From positions 350,495 to 414,494 of the forward strand of contig NZ_CANMHM010000003.1 in assembly GCF_947497695.1 (NCBI RefSeq): DNA of 64,000 nt, given 5' to 3'. This DNA comes from an uncultured Polaribacter sp. (GTDB taxonomy: Bacteria; Bacteroidota; Bacteroidia; Flavobacteriales; Flavobacteriaceae). Below the pieces are notes generated by a model. It saw only the letters and a program-made list of their open reading frames with translations, ran no database searches and was not told the origin of the DNA. Shown here one piece after another: positions 9,262 to 17,334 of this stretch. The stretch's first letter is position 1. The number at the start of each line of letters is the position of its first letter. A program made the translations under genes and the position numbers.

Positions 9262-9374
9262 AATAATTAAACGCAAAGACACAAAGTTTATTCGCAAAAG
9301 TTTTCTAAGTTGATACTGAAACTTTAACGCTACTGAAAACTGAGACTGAGACTGAATACTTGAATACTGAAAAG
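9262..9374 (+). repeat. Word-like spacer (argD-proA)
   Basis: Contains a CGCAAAGACACAAAG phrase (about 9272-9286) and then a run built from ACTGA/ACTGAGACTGAGACTGA (about 9314-9370), ending 5 bases before the proA ATG. Mostly direct rather than inverted repetition. Confidence 0.65.
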
Positions 9375-10544
9375 ATGAATACACTATTATCCATAGAAAC
9401 TAGAAATGCTGTTTTATTAACAATGGCAACACTTTTAGATGAAGAAAGAGAAGCTATCATAGCTATCAATAAAAAAGATTTAGAAGCATATAAAGGCGAT
9501 GATATTTCTATGTTTGATCGCTTAAAAGCGGATGACAAAAAAGTAGATGAGATGATTGCTGCTGCAAAACATTTGGCTTCTCAAGAAGATCCTGTAGGTG
9601 TTGAGCGTTTTAGTTTTAAGCATGATAATGGCATGCAAGTTTACAACAAAACAGCCTCTTTTGGTACGATTTTAATTATTTATGAGTCTAGACCAGATGT
9701 TACTGTAGAAGCTGCAGGAATTGCATTTAAATCTGGAAATAAAATACTTTTAAAAGGTGGTAAAGAGTCGTTAAACTCCAATTTAAAAATTGTAGCATTA
9801 TGGCACAAAGCTCTAAAACAGCATGGTGCATCTACAGATTGGGTAGAATATTTACAGTTTAATAGAACAGAAACGCAAGCATTTTTAGAAAAACCAACAC
9901 AAAAAGTAGATTTAATTGTTCCAAGAGGTGGAGAACGTTTAATTGCTTTTGTAAAACAACACGCAACTTGCCCAGTTATTATTAGTGGTAGAGGAAACAA
10001 TTTTGTGTACGTTGCTAAAGAAGCAGATACAGATATTGCTTTAGATATTATTCTGAATGGAAAATCTAAAATATCTGCTTGTAATGCAGTTGATAAAGTT
10101 TTAATTGATGAAAATTTACCAAATAGAATAGAATTTGTAAATCAATTAATAGAAAAGTTAACGGCTTTAAATATTGAAGTGTTAAAAGGTAAGAATTTTT
10201 CTTCGGATGAAATTTGGTATGAAGAGTTTTTAGATTATAAAATTTTAATTGGTAAAATTGGTTCTAATGCTGATGCAATTGCTGAAATTAACAAATATTC
10301 TGGCGGACATTCATCCGTAATTATTACCAAAAATGAAGCTGAAGCTAAAGTTTTTATGGAAAACGTAGATACAGCTGTTGTGTATCATAATGCTTCGTCT
10401 CGTTTTACAGATGGAGGTCAGTTAGGTTTGGGTGGAGAATTAGCAATTAGTACAGACAAATTACACCAACGTGGACCAATTGGTTTGCAACATTTGGTAA
10501 CCAATAGATGGTATGTTCATGGAAATGGACAAACAAGAGGTTAG
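9375..10544 (+). CDS. proA: Glutamate-5-semialdehyde (gamma-glutamyl phosphate) reductase
   Basis: Second step of proline synthesis. ALDH-superfamily protein of 389 aa; the catalytic cysteine is about C236 in ISACNAVDK, and VPRGGERL is conserved near 183-190. An in-frame TTG occurs five codons upstream, inside the repeat spacer; the ATG at 9375 is preferred because it leaves the family-typical N-terminus. proB follows, after another word-like spacer. Confidence 0.93.
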   Translation: MNTLLSIETRNAVLLTMATLLDEEREAIIAINKKDLEAYKGDDISMFDRLKADDKKVDEMIAAAKHLASQEDPVGVERFSFKHDNGMQVYNKTASFGTILIIYESRPDVTVEAAGIAFKSGNKILLKGGKESLNSNLKIVALWHKALKQHGASTDWVEYLQFNRTETQAFLEKPTQKVDLIVPRGGERLIAFVKQHATCPVIISGRGNNFVYVAKEADTDIALDIILNGKSKISACNAVDKVLIDENLPNRIEFVNQLIEKLTALNIEVLKGKNFSSDEIWYEEFLDYKILIGKIGSNADAIAEINKYSGGHSSVIITKNEAEAKVFMENVDTAVVYHNASSRFTDGGQLGLGGELAISTDKLHQRGPIGLQHLVTNRWYVHGNGQTRG

Positions 10545-10645
10545 TTTTTTCAGAGGGCAGTTTTCAGTCACAGTTGGCAGTTGGCAGTTGGCAATAAAAG
10601 AGTACAAAATCATAATTTAGAATTAATAATTCGTAATTAAAAGAG
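10545..10645 (+). repeat. Word-like spacer (proA-proB)
   Basis: Direct repetition of CAGTTGG (three times, about 10568-10590) after a TTTTCAGTCACAG phrase, then an AT-rich tract with AATTAATAATTCGTAATTA up to the proB ATG. No strong hairpin. Confidence 0.65.
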
Positions 10646-11410
10646 ATGCAAAAAAAGAAAAGAATCTTACTAAAAATAGGTTCTAACACACTTACTAAAG
10701 AAACCGATAATATTTCTAGAGGAAAAATAGAAGATCTTGCAAATCAGATTGCAAATTTAAAAGATACTTGTGAGTTTATTATTGTTAGCTCTGGTGCTAT
10801 TGCAGTTGCCAAACAGTTTGTAAAATTAGAAAGTAAATCTGAAGATGTTTTTGTAAAACAAGCATTGGCCTCTATTGGTCAGCCTCATTTAATAAGAATT
10901 TATCAAGAAATTTTTAGAGAATATGGTTTGTTAAGTTCTCAATGCCTTCTCTCCTATTCAGATTTTGAAAAAAAACAGAGTAAAACCAATATTGTAAACA
11001 CCATAAATGTATTGGTTAACAATAATTACATTCCTATTATTAACGAAAATGACACCGTTGCAACAGATGAAATTCAGTTTGGCGATAATGATAAATTGGC
11101 TGCACTTACTGCAACTTTATTAGAGGTAGATTTATTAATCATTGCTACAAATACAAACGGAATTTATACCAAAGAATCCTTTAAAAATAATACGCCAGAA
11201 ACTATTTTAGAAGTTACTAATTTAGAAGATTTAAAAAACGTAGTTGTCAATTCTAAATCATCCCACGGAAGTGGTGGAATGGCATCTAAAATAGAAGCTG
11301 CTAGTTTAGCTAAAAAAGCCAGTATTGAAACATGGATTGTAAATGGTTTGGAAGATAATTTTATAGAAAATGCTATGAATAATACTGTTCCGTTTACAAA
11401 AGTTAAATAA
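10646..11410 (+). CDS. proB: Glutamate 5-kinase, short form without PUA domain
   Basis: Phosphorylates glutamate to gamma-glutamyl phosphate, the committed step of proline synthesis. The amino-acid-kinase fold is complete: KIGSNTLT near 9-16, SSGAIAVA near 51-58, INENDTVATDE and GDNDKLAA near 131-150, and GSGGMASKIEAA near 208-219. At 254 aa it lacks the C-terminal PUA domain of the E. coli enzyme, a known short form in which feedback control may differ. Confidence 0.93.
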   Translation: MQKKKRILLKIGSNTLTKETDNISRGKIEDLANQIANLKDTCEFIIVSSGAIAVAKQFVKLESKSEDVFVKQALASIGQPHLIRIYQEIFREYGLLSSQCLLSYSDFEKKQSKTNIVNTINVLVNNNYIPIINENDTVATDEIQFGDNDKLAALTATLLEVDLLIIATNTNGIYTKESFKNNTPETILEVTNLEDLKNVVVNSKSSHGSGGMASKIEAASLAKKASIETWIVNGLEDNFIENAMNNTVPFTKVK

Positions 11411-11489
11411 AGCCATAAATTACAAGGAGTTTTAACCCCTTGAGCACAAAATAAGCAAGGGCTTGAAAACCCCTTGTCAAAATAAAAAT
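11411..11489 (+). repeat. Word-like spacer (proB-argF')
   Basis: Two copies of a CAAGG...CCCCTTG phrase (about 11424-11443 and 11456-11477), each self-complementary (AAGG/CCTT arms). A TTG in the second copy opens a spurious 9-codon extension of the next gene, so the repeat can mislead start calling. Confidence 0.65.
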
Positions 11490-12428
11490 ATGAAAAATTA
11501 CACCTCCATAAACGACATTGAAAATATCAATTCTTGGATTGAAGAAGCCAAAGAAATTAAAGCAAATCCTTTAAAAAATAAAAAATTAGGAAAAAACAAA
11601 ACCTTAGGATTGTTATTTTTTAACTCAAGTTTACGTACGCGTTTGAGTACGCAAAAAGCAGCGTTAAATTTAGGAATGGATCCTATAGTAATGAATGTTT
11701 CTGGAGATGCTTGGGGAATTGAATTTGGCGATGGAACAGTAATGAATGGTAACACTGCAGAGCATATTAAAGAAGCTGCAGCAGTAGTTTCTCAATATTG
11801 TGATGTAATTGCAGTAAGAGCATTCCCTAGTTTAACTGATAAAGAAAAAGACGAATCTGAACAGGTTTTAAATTCGTTTGTAAAATTTGCTTCTGTGCCA
11901 ATTGTAAGCATGGAAAGTGCAACAGGGCATCCTTTACAAGGTTTAACAGATGCCATAACTCTTGCTGAAAATTCGACTAAAAAGAAACCAAAAGTAGTTT
12001 TAAGTTGGGCTCCTCATGTGAAAACATTACCTCATGCAGTTGCGAATAGTTTTACACAAGCGATGCAAAAAATGGATGTTGAGTTTGTAATTGCAAATCC
12101 TGAAGGATATAATTTAAGCAAAGAAATAACTAAAGATACGCCTATTTATCACAACCAAGAAGAAGCTTTTAAAGATGCAGATTTTGTGTATACAAAAAAC
12201 TGGAGTTCTTATGATGATTATGGTAAAATTCTTGAGGTTGATTCAGATTGGATGATCACAAAAAATAAAATTGGCGATGCTAAATTTATGCATTGTTTGC
12301 CTGTAAGAAGAAACGTAGTTGTAGAAGATGCTGTTTTAGATTCTGATAGCTCTTTAGTTATTGAACAAGCAAATAATAGAACGTTTGCTGCACAATTGGT
12401 TTTGAAAAAGATATTAGAAAATTTATAA
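11490..12428 (+). CDS. argF': N-acyl-ornithine carbamoyltransferase (probably N-succinyl-ornithine type)
   Basis: Transfers carbamoyl to N-acylated ornithine, giving N-acylcitrulline. Family marks: NSSLRTRLSTQKAALNLGM (about 45-63, carbamoyl-phosphate site), HPLQG, and HCLPVRR near the C-terminus, the last typical of acetyl/succinyl-ornithine enzymes rather than ordinary ArgF. Numbered from ATG 11490, residue 90 is Ala in GNTAEH. From memory, this position is Glu92 in Xanthomonas acetylornithine and Pro90 in Bacteroides succinylornithine transcarbamylase; a small residue favours the succinyl substrate. Length 312 aa. An upstream TTG at 11463 lies in repeat DNA and is rejected as the start. 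Confidence 0.9.
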   Translation: MKNYTSINDIENINSWIEEAKEIKANPLKNKKLGKNKTLGLLFFNSSLRTRLSTQKAALNLGMDPIVMNVSGDAWGIEFGDGTVMNGNTAEHIKEAAAVVSQYCDVIAVRAFPSLTDKEKDESEQVLNSFVKFASVPIVSMESATGHPLQGLTDAITLAENSTKKKPKVVLSWAPHVKTLPHAVANSFTQAMQKMDVEFVIANPEGYNLSKEITKDTPIYHNQEEAFKDADFVYTKNWSSYDDYGKILEVDSDWMITKNKIGDAKFMHCLPVRRNVVVEDAVLDSDSSLVIEQANNRTFAAQLVLKKILENL

Positions 12429-12498
12429 TTGGCTTTTAGCCTTTAGCTTTTTGCATTTAGGTGCTAAAAGCTAAAAGCAAAGGTCTAATAGCTAAAGA
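12429..12498 (+). repeat. Word-like spacer (argF'-argB)
   Basis: GGCTTTTAGCCTTTAGC (about 12431-12447) followed by GCTAAAAGCTAAAAGC (about 12463-12478): an inverted pair of TTTTAGC stutters, then AGCTAAAG just before the argB ATG. The same word family recurs in the his operon spacers. Confidence 0.75.
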
Positions 12499-13275
12499 AT
12501 GGAAAAACTATCAATCATAAAAATTGGAGGAAATATTATTGAAGATGATACGTCTTTAAATGCTTTTCTAAAATTATTCTCTAATCTAGAAGGACACAAA
12601 ATTTTAGTTCATGGAGGAGGAAAACGTGCTACACACTTTGCATCAAAATTAGGGATTGAGTCTAAAATGATAAATGGTAGACGTATTACTGATGCTGAAA
12701 CTTTAGAAGTAATAACGATGGTTTATGGAGGTTTGGTCAATAAAAATATAGTGGCTAAATTACAAGCTTTACAAATTGACGCTATTGGTTTAACAGGTGC
12801 AGACATCAACAGTATACAATCAGAAAAAAGACCTGTAAAAGAAGTCGATTTTGGTTTTGTGGGCGATGTAAAAGAAATTGCTTCTAAGTCTATTGATAAA
12901 CTAATAAAAGCCAATTTCACGCCTGTATTTTGTGCAATAACGCACGATAGAAAAGGACAATTGTTAAATACAAATGCAGACACCATTGCAAGTACAATTG
13001 CAGTTGGAATGAGTAAAATATACGAAACAACCATTTATTATTGTTTTGAATTGAATGGGGTTTTAAGTGATTTTAATGATAAAAAATCTGTAGTAAAAAA
13101 CATCAATACTAAAACATATAAAGAGCTGTTAGAGGCTAAAATTATTACAGATGGTATGATTCCTAAAATTGATAATTGTTTTGATGCTTTAAATAATGGA
13201 GTTCATCAAGTTCACATAGGTAACACTGCTATGTTAACACAGAAAAACGACAATTTTACAACGATTACATTATAA
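12499..13275 (+). CDS. argB: Acetylglutamate kinase
   Basis: Phosphorylates N-acylglutamate at the gamma-carboxylate. Amino-acid-kinase fold, 258 aa: KIGGNIIEDD near the N-terminus, LVHGGGKRATHF near 35-46 and NTNADTIAS for substrate and ATP contacts. It lacks the long N-terminal helix of hexameric, arginine-inhibited kinases, so it is more like the E. coli dimeric type and probably not strongly feedback-inhibited (inference). It ends 2 nt before argE. Confidence 0.93.
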   Translation: MEKLSIIKIGGNIIEDDTSLNAFLKLFSNLEGHKILVHGGGKRATHFASKLGIESKMINGRRITDAETLEVITMVYGGLVNKNIVAKLQALQIDAIGLTGADINSIQSEKRPVKEVDFGFVGDVKEIASKSIDKLIKANFTPVFCAITHDRKGQLLNTNADTIASTIAVGMSKIYETTIYYCFELNGVLSDFNDKKSVVKNINTKTYKELLEAKIITDGMIPKIDNCFDALNNGVHQVHIGNTAMLTQKNDNFTTITL

Positions 13276-13277
13276 CA

Positions 13278-14345
13278 ATGGATATAGAAAAGTTAACAGA
13301 AAACGCAATTTCATTGCTGAAAAAGTTGATTGAAACACCCTCTTTTTCTGGAGAAGAAGAAAATACTGCAAAACTTATTGAAGATTGGTTTGTTCAAAAT
13401 AAAATTCCGTTTCAAAGAACAAAAAACAATATTTGGGCAACTAACAAATATTTTGATGAAAGCAAACCAACACTATTGCTAAACTCACATCATGATACTG
13501 TAAAGCCAAACTCTGCCTACACAAAAAATCCCTTCGAAGTAATTATTGAAGATGGAAAACTATATGGTTTAGGGGCAAATGATGCAGGAGGATGTTTAGT
13601 TTCCTTAATGGCTACTTTTGCTACTTTTTATGCTCTCGAAAATCTAAAATATAATTTAGTAATTGTTGCATCTGCAGAGGAAGAAAATTCTGGAAAAAAT
13701 GGGTTAAATTCTATGTTGCCAATCATACCAGCAATTGATGTGGCTATTGTTGGTGAGCCTACTTTAATGCATTTAGCAGTTGCAGAAAAAGGTTTGGTAG
13801 TTTTTGATGCAGATATTGCAGGAACTCCTAGTCATGCAGCACATCCAAATGATAACAATTCAATTTACAACACCATTGAAGTTTTACAATGGTTTAAAGA
13901 TTTTAAGTTCGATAAAACTTCTGATGCTTTAGGCGATGTAAAAATGACAGTAACACAAATTAATGCTGGTACACAACACAATGTAGTACCTGCTCACACA
14001 AATTTAGTGATTGATGTTCGTGTAAATGACGCCTATTCTAACCAAGAAATCAATGATATTTTACAAGAACAATCGCCTTGCACAACAATCACTCCAAGAA
14101 GTTTACGATTAAATTCTTCTTGTATCGATACAAATCATGCATTGGTAAAGTCAGGTATTGCAATGGGAAGAAAAACCTATGGTTCTCCTACATTATCTGA
14201 TCAAGCAGTATTAAATTGCCAGTCTTTAAAATTAGGTCCTGGAGATAGTACAAGATCACATTCTGCTGATGAATTTATATATTTGGCTGAGATTAAAGAA
14301 GGAATAAAAATATATGTTGAATTGTTAAATCGTGTAATTGTTTAG
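13278..14345 (+). CDS. argE: M20-family deacylase (acetylornithine / acylcitrulline deacylase)
   Basis: Zinc aminoacylase of the M20 family (355 aa). Metal and catalytic residues are recognisable in NSHHDTV (about 70-76), GANDAGG, the Glu pair in ASAEEENSG and the C-terminal RSHSADEF. Because the preceding operon gene carbamoylates N-acyl-ornithine, the true substrate is probably N-acetyl- or N-succinyl-citrulline, giving citrulline for ArgG. That substrate is inferred from context. Confidence 0.9.
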   Translation: MDIEKLTENAISLLKKLIETPSFSGEEENTAKLIEDWFVQNKIPFQRTKNNIWATNKYFDESKPTLLLNSHHDTVKPNSAYTKNPFEVIIEDGKLYGLGANDAGGCLVSLMATFATFYALENLKYNLVIVASAEEENSGKNGLNSMLPIIPAIDVAIVGEPTLMHLAVAEKGLVVFDADIAGTPSHAAHPNDNNSIYNTIEVLQWFKDFKFDKTSDALGDVKMTVTQINAGTQHNVVPAHTNLVIDVRVNDAYSNQEINDILQEQSPCTTITPRSLRLNSSCIDTNHALVKSGIAMGRKTYGSPTLSDQAVLNCQSLKLGPGDSTRSHSADEFIYLAEIKEGIKIYVELLNRVIV

Positions 14346-14529
14346 ATAAAAAAGTTGAAACAAGAAACAAGACAAAAGAAAAGAGACAAGAATCACGATA
14401 AAAGTAGAAACAAGAAACAAGACAAAAATTAAAAATTTTGATTGAGATTTCTTATAAATATTAAAGATAAAATACAGTGAGAATTTTGGAAATAAACGAG
14501 CCACAATTACACAATAAAACAAAATACAA
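14346..14529 (+). repeat. Word-like spacer with a direct repeat (argE-argH)
   Basis: GAAACAAGAAACAAGACAAAA occurs twice (starting about 14355 and 14407) with AAGAGACAAGAATCACG between, followed by AT-rich sequence up to argH. Purine-rich direct repetition, no strong hairpin. At 184 bp it is the longest junction in the operon. Confidence 0.7.
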
Positions 14530-15804
14530 ATGAAACTTTGGGATAAAGGATTTACTATAGATCAACAAATAGAAAAATTTACAGTGGGTAATGATAGAGA
14601 AATAGACATACATATTGCAAAATATGATGTGCAAGCCTCTCTAGCTCATGCTATAATGTTAGAATCTATTGGTATTATTAGTGCTGATGAATTGAAAGAC
14701 TTAAAAAGAGGCTTACAAGAATTAGCTACTGATATTGAAAACGGAACTTTTGTAATTGAACCTTCTTTTGAAGATGTACACTCTAAAATTGAGTGGGAAT
14801 TGACAAAAAAATTAGGCGAAGTTGGTAAGAAAATTCATACAGCTCGTTCTAGAAACGATCAGGTTTTGGTAGCCTTACAATTGTATTATAAAGAGAATTT
14901 GGCAATTATCAATAGTAAAACAGAAACGTTATTTGATACACTTTTAGGTTTAGCAGAAACGCACAAAGAAAGTTTATTACCTGGTTATACACATTTACAA
15001 GTAGCAATGCCATCCTCTTTTGGATTGTGGTTTTCTGCTTATGCAGAATTGCTAATTGATGATGTATATATGTTAAACGCTGTAGCTAAAGTTGTAGACC
15101 AAAATCCTTTAGGTTCTGCTGCTGGTTATGGTAGCTCCTTCCCTATTGATAGAGAACTAACTACCAAAGAGTTAGGATTTGCTACTTTAAAATACAACGT
15201 GGTTGCTGCACAATTAAGTCGTGGTAAAAGTGAGCGTTCTATTGCTTCTGCTTTAGGAGGTTTGTGTAATACCATGTCTCGTTTTGCAATGGATGTATGT
15301 TTGTATATGAGTCAGAATTTTGGCTTTATCACTTTTCCAGATGAATTAACAACAGGAAGTAGCATCATGCCACACAAAAAAAATCCTGATGTTTTTGAAT
15401 TGATCCGTGGAAAATGTAATAAAATTCAGGCTTTACATACAGAAATGGTGATGATTACCAATAATTTACCAACAGGTTATCACAGAGATTTTCAATTATT
15501 AAAAGAAAATATTATTGCTGCTTTTGAAGATGTAAAAGATATTTTAGACATTTTTAATTATGCAATTCAGCAAGTAATTGTAAAAGATATTGATTTGAAT
15601 GATGAAAAATATCAATATTTATTTACAGTAGATTCTATCAATAATTTAGTAGTTGAAGGTATGAGTTTTAGAGAAGCCTATCAAAAAATTGGTGGCCAAG
15701 TACAAGCAGGTAATTACAAGCCAGATTTAGGAAAACAACATTCACATGTTGGGAGTATTCATAATTTAAGTTTAGATAAAATTAAAGAAAAGTATCCTAA
15801 ATAG
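14530..15804 (+). CDS. argH: Argininosuccinate lyase
   Basis: Splits argininosuccinate into arginine and fumarate. Fumarase/aspartase superfamily protein of 424 aa, slightly shorter than the ~460-aa enterobacterial enzyme. The signature loop GSSIMPHKKNP is at 276-286, HTARSRNDQ at 103-111 and GYTHLQVAMP at 152-161. Last gene of the arginine/proline operon. No clear terminator follows before the transhydrogenase genes, so read-through is possible. Confidence 0.95.
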   Translation: MKLWDKGFTIDQQIEKFTVGNDREIDIHIAKYDVQASLAHAIMLESIGIISADELKDLKRGLQELATDIENGTFVIEPSFEDVHSKIEWELTKKLGEVGKKIHTARSRNDQVLVALQLYYKENLAIINSKTETLFDTLLGLAETHKESLLPGYTHLQVAMPSSFGLWFSAYAELLIDDVYMLNAVAKVVDQNPLGSAAGYGSSFPIDRELTTKELGFATLKYNVVAAQLSRGKSERSIASALGGLCNTMSRFAMDVCLYMSQNFGFITFPDELTTGSSIMPHKKNPDVFELIRGKCNKIQALHTEMVMITNNLPTGYHRDFQLLKENIIAAFEDVKDILDIFNYAIQQVIVKDIDLNDEKYQYLFTVDSINNLVVEGMSFREAYQKIGGQVQAGNYKPDLGKQHSHVGSIHNLSLDKIKEKYPK

Positions 15805-15919
15805 TTATACAATCAACAAAAAAATAATTAAAATCAAGTTAGTACAGGTTAGTAATACAAAATAATAAAAGTAATTATGTAACCTATAATCACATAAGAA
15901 AACAACTAAACTTTATTAG

Positions 15920-17020
15920 ATGAAAATAGGAATACTAAAGGAATTAAAGAAAGGAGAAAAAAGGGTCTCACTTTCTCCTTTTATTACAAAAAAATTAGAA
16001 AAAAATGGTTTTTCTGTTTTTGTAGAAACAGGAGCTGGAGATAATTCTTTATATAAAGATTCTGACTACAAATCTTCTGGAGCAACCATTGCAACTAGAA
16101 ACGAAATATTTGAAACTGCACAAGTACTTATTAAAATTAACCCTTTTGATGAACAAGACTTAGAATTGATCAATAAAAATCATATTCTAATAAGTCAATT
16201 GTATCATAAATCTAATCCAGAATTAATCAAAGCAATATCAGAAAAGGGTGCAACTGCATTTTCTATGGATGCAATGCCTAGAATTTCTAGAGCACAAGAT
16301 ATGGATGTTTTAAGTTCTCAAAATAATTTAGCAGGTTACAAAGCCGTTATTTTAGGGGCTTATGAAATGACAAAAATATTTCCATTAATGATGACTGCAG
16401 CAGGCACAATTACACCTGCTAGAGTGCTAATTTATGGAGTAGGTGTTGCAGGTTTACAAGCAATTGCTACTGCAAAAAGATTGGGTGCTGTTGTAGAAGC
16501 AACAGACATTAGATCAGAAACAAAAGAACAAACAGAATCTTTAGGTGCTAAATTTATATCAGTAGAAAACACCAATGAAGAATCTGAAGGAGGTTATGCT
16601 AAAGAAGCATCTGAAGACTATGCTAAAAGACAAAAAGAAGCGGTTAATGCCTCTTTATTTAAAGCTGATTTGGTAATTACAACTGCAAGTGTACCTGGTA
16701 GAAAAGCACCGGTATTAATTACAGAAGAGCAAGTACAACAAATGAAAAATGGTGCTGTTATCATCGATTTATCTGCTGCTCAAGGAGGTAATTGTGAAGT
16801 GAGTATATTAGACGAAACAACTCTTGTAAATGGTGTAAAAGTAATAGGTACAGCCATGTCGCCAGAAAGTGTTGCTACCAATGCAAGTGAATTATATGCA
16901 AAAAACGTTTATAATTTTATGATGCATCTTACAGAAAACCAAATTTTCAAATGGGATTTAGAAGAAGAAATTACAGACGAAACTTTAATAATTAAAGACG
17001 GCGTTCAACGTAAAAAATAA
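15920..17020 (+). CDS. pntA: Proton-translocating NAD(P) transhydrogenase, alpha subunit part 1
   Basis: NAD(H)-binding domain I of the membrane transhydrogenase (366 aa, alanine-dehydrogenase-like). MKIGILKELKKGEKRVSLSP is the typical start; the Rossmann loop GVGVAGLQAIATAKRLG lies near 174-190. In this three-subunit arrangement (as in Rhodospirillum) the catalytic domain is separate from the membrane part encoded next. It ends 5 nt before pntA2. Confidence 0.93.
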   Translation: MKIGILKELKKGEKRVSLSPFITKKLEKNGFSVFVETGAGDNSLYKDSDYKSSGATIATRNEIFETAQVLIKINPFDEQDLELINKNHILISQLYHKSNPELIKAISEKGATAFSMDAMPRISRAQDMDVLSSQNNLAGYKAVILGAYEMTKIFPLMMTAAGTITPARVLIYGVGVAGLQAIATAKRLGAVVEATDIRSETKEQTESLGAKFISVENTNEESEGGYAKEASEDYAKRQKEAVNASLFKADLVITTASVPGRKAPVLITEEQVQQMKNGAVIIDLSAAQGGNCEVSILDETTLVNGVKVIGTAMSPESVATNASELYAKNVYNFMMHLTENQIFKWDLEEEITDETLIIKDGVQRKK

Positions 17021-17025
17021 TAAAA

Positions 17026-17334
17026 ATGAAAGAACTTATAGAGTTTATTAATAACAACTTGCAAATTGTATACATTATAATTTTAGCAATATTTGTTGGT
17101 ATAGAAGTTATAAAAAGTATTCCTGCTGTTTTACATACACCTTTAATGTCTGGTGCAAATGCTTTAAGTGGTGTTGTAATTGTTGGGGCAATTTTAGTAA
17201 TGTTACACTCTAACCCTACAGATTATTTAGCATTAGGTCTTGGTTTTACAGCTGTAGTTTTAGGTGTATTAAATGTGGTAGGTGGTTTTGCAGTTACCAA
17301 CAGAATGTTAGAAATGTTTAAAAAGAAAAAATAA
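17026..17334 (+). CDS. NAD(P) transhydrogenase, alpha subunit part 2 (membrane)
   Basis: Small integral membrane protein of 102 aa with three predicted hydrophobic helices, the first part of the proton channel domain II (often called pntA2 or pntAB). Its stop TAA (17332-17334) overlaps the pntB ATG by one base, implying translational coupling of the two membrane subunits. Confidence 0.9.
   Translation: MKELIEFINNNLQIVYIIILAIFVGIEVIKSIPAVLHTPLMSGANALSGVVIVGAILVMLHSNPTDYLALGLGFTAVVLGVLNVVGGFAVTNRMLEMFKKKK

Noticed and set aside
11463..11489. Upstream TTG extension of the acyl-ornithine carbamoyltransferase
   Set aside because: It lies in a repeat spacer and adds residues not expected at the N-terminus; ATG 11490 also gives the numbering that fits homologues.
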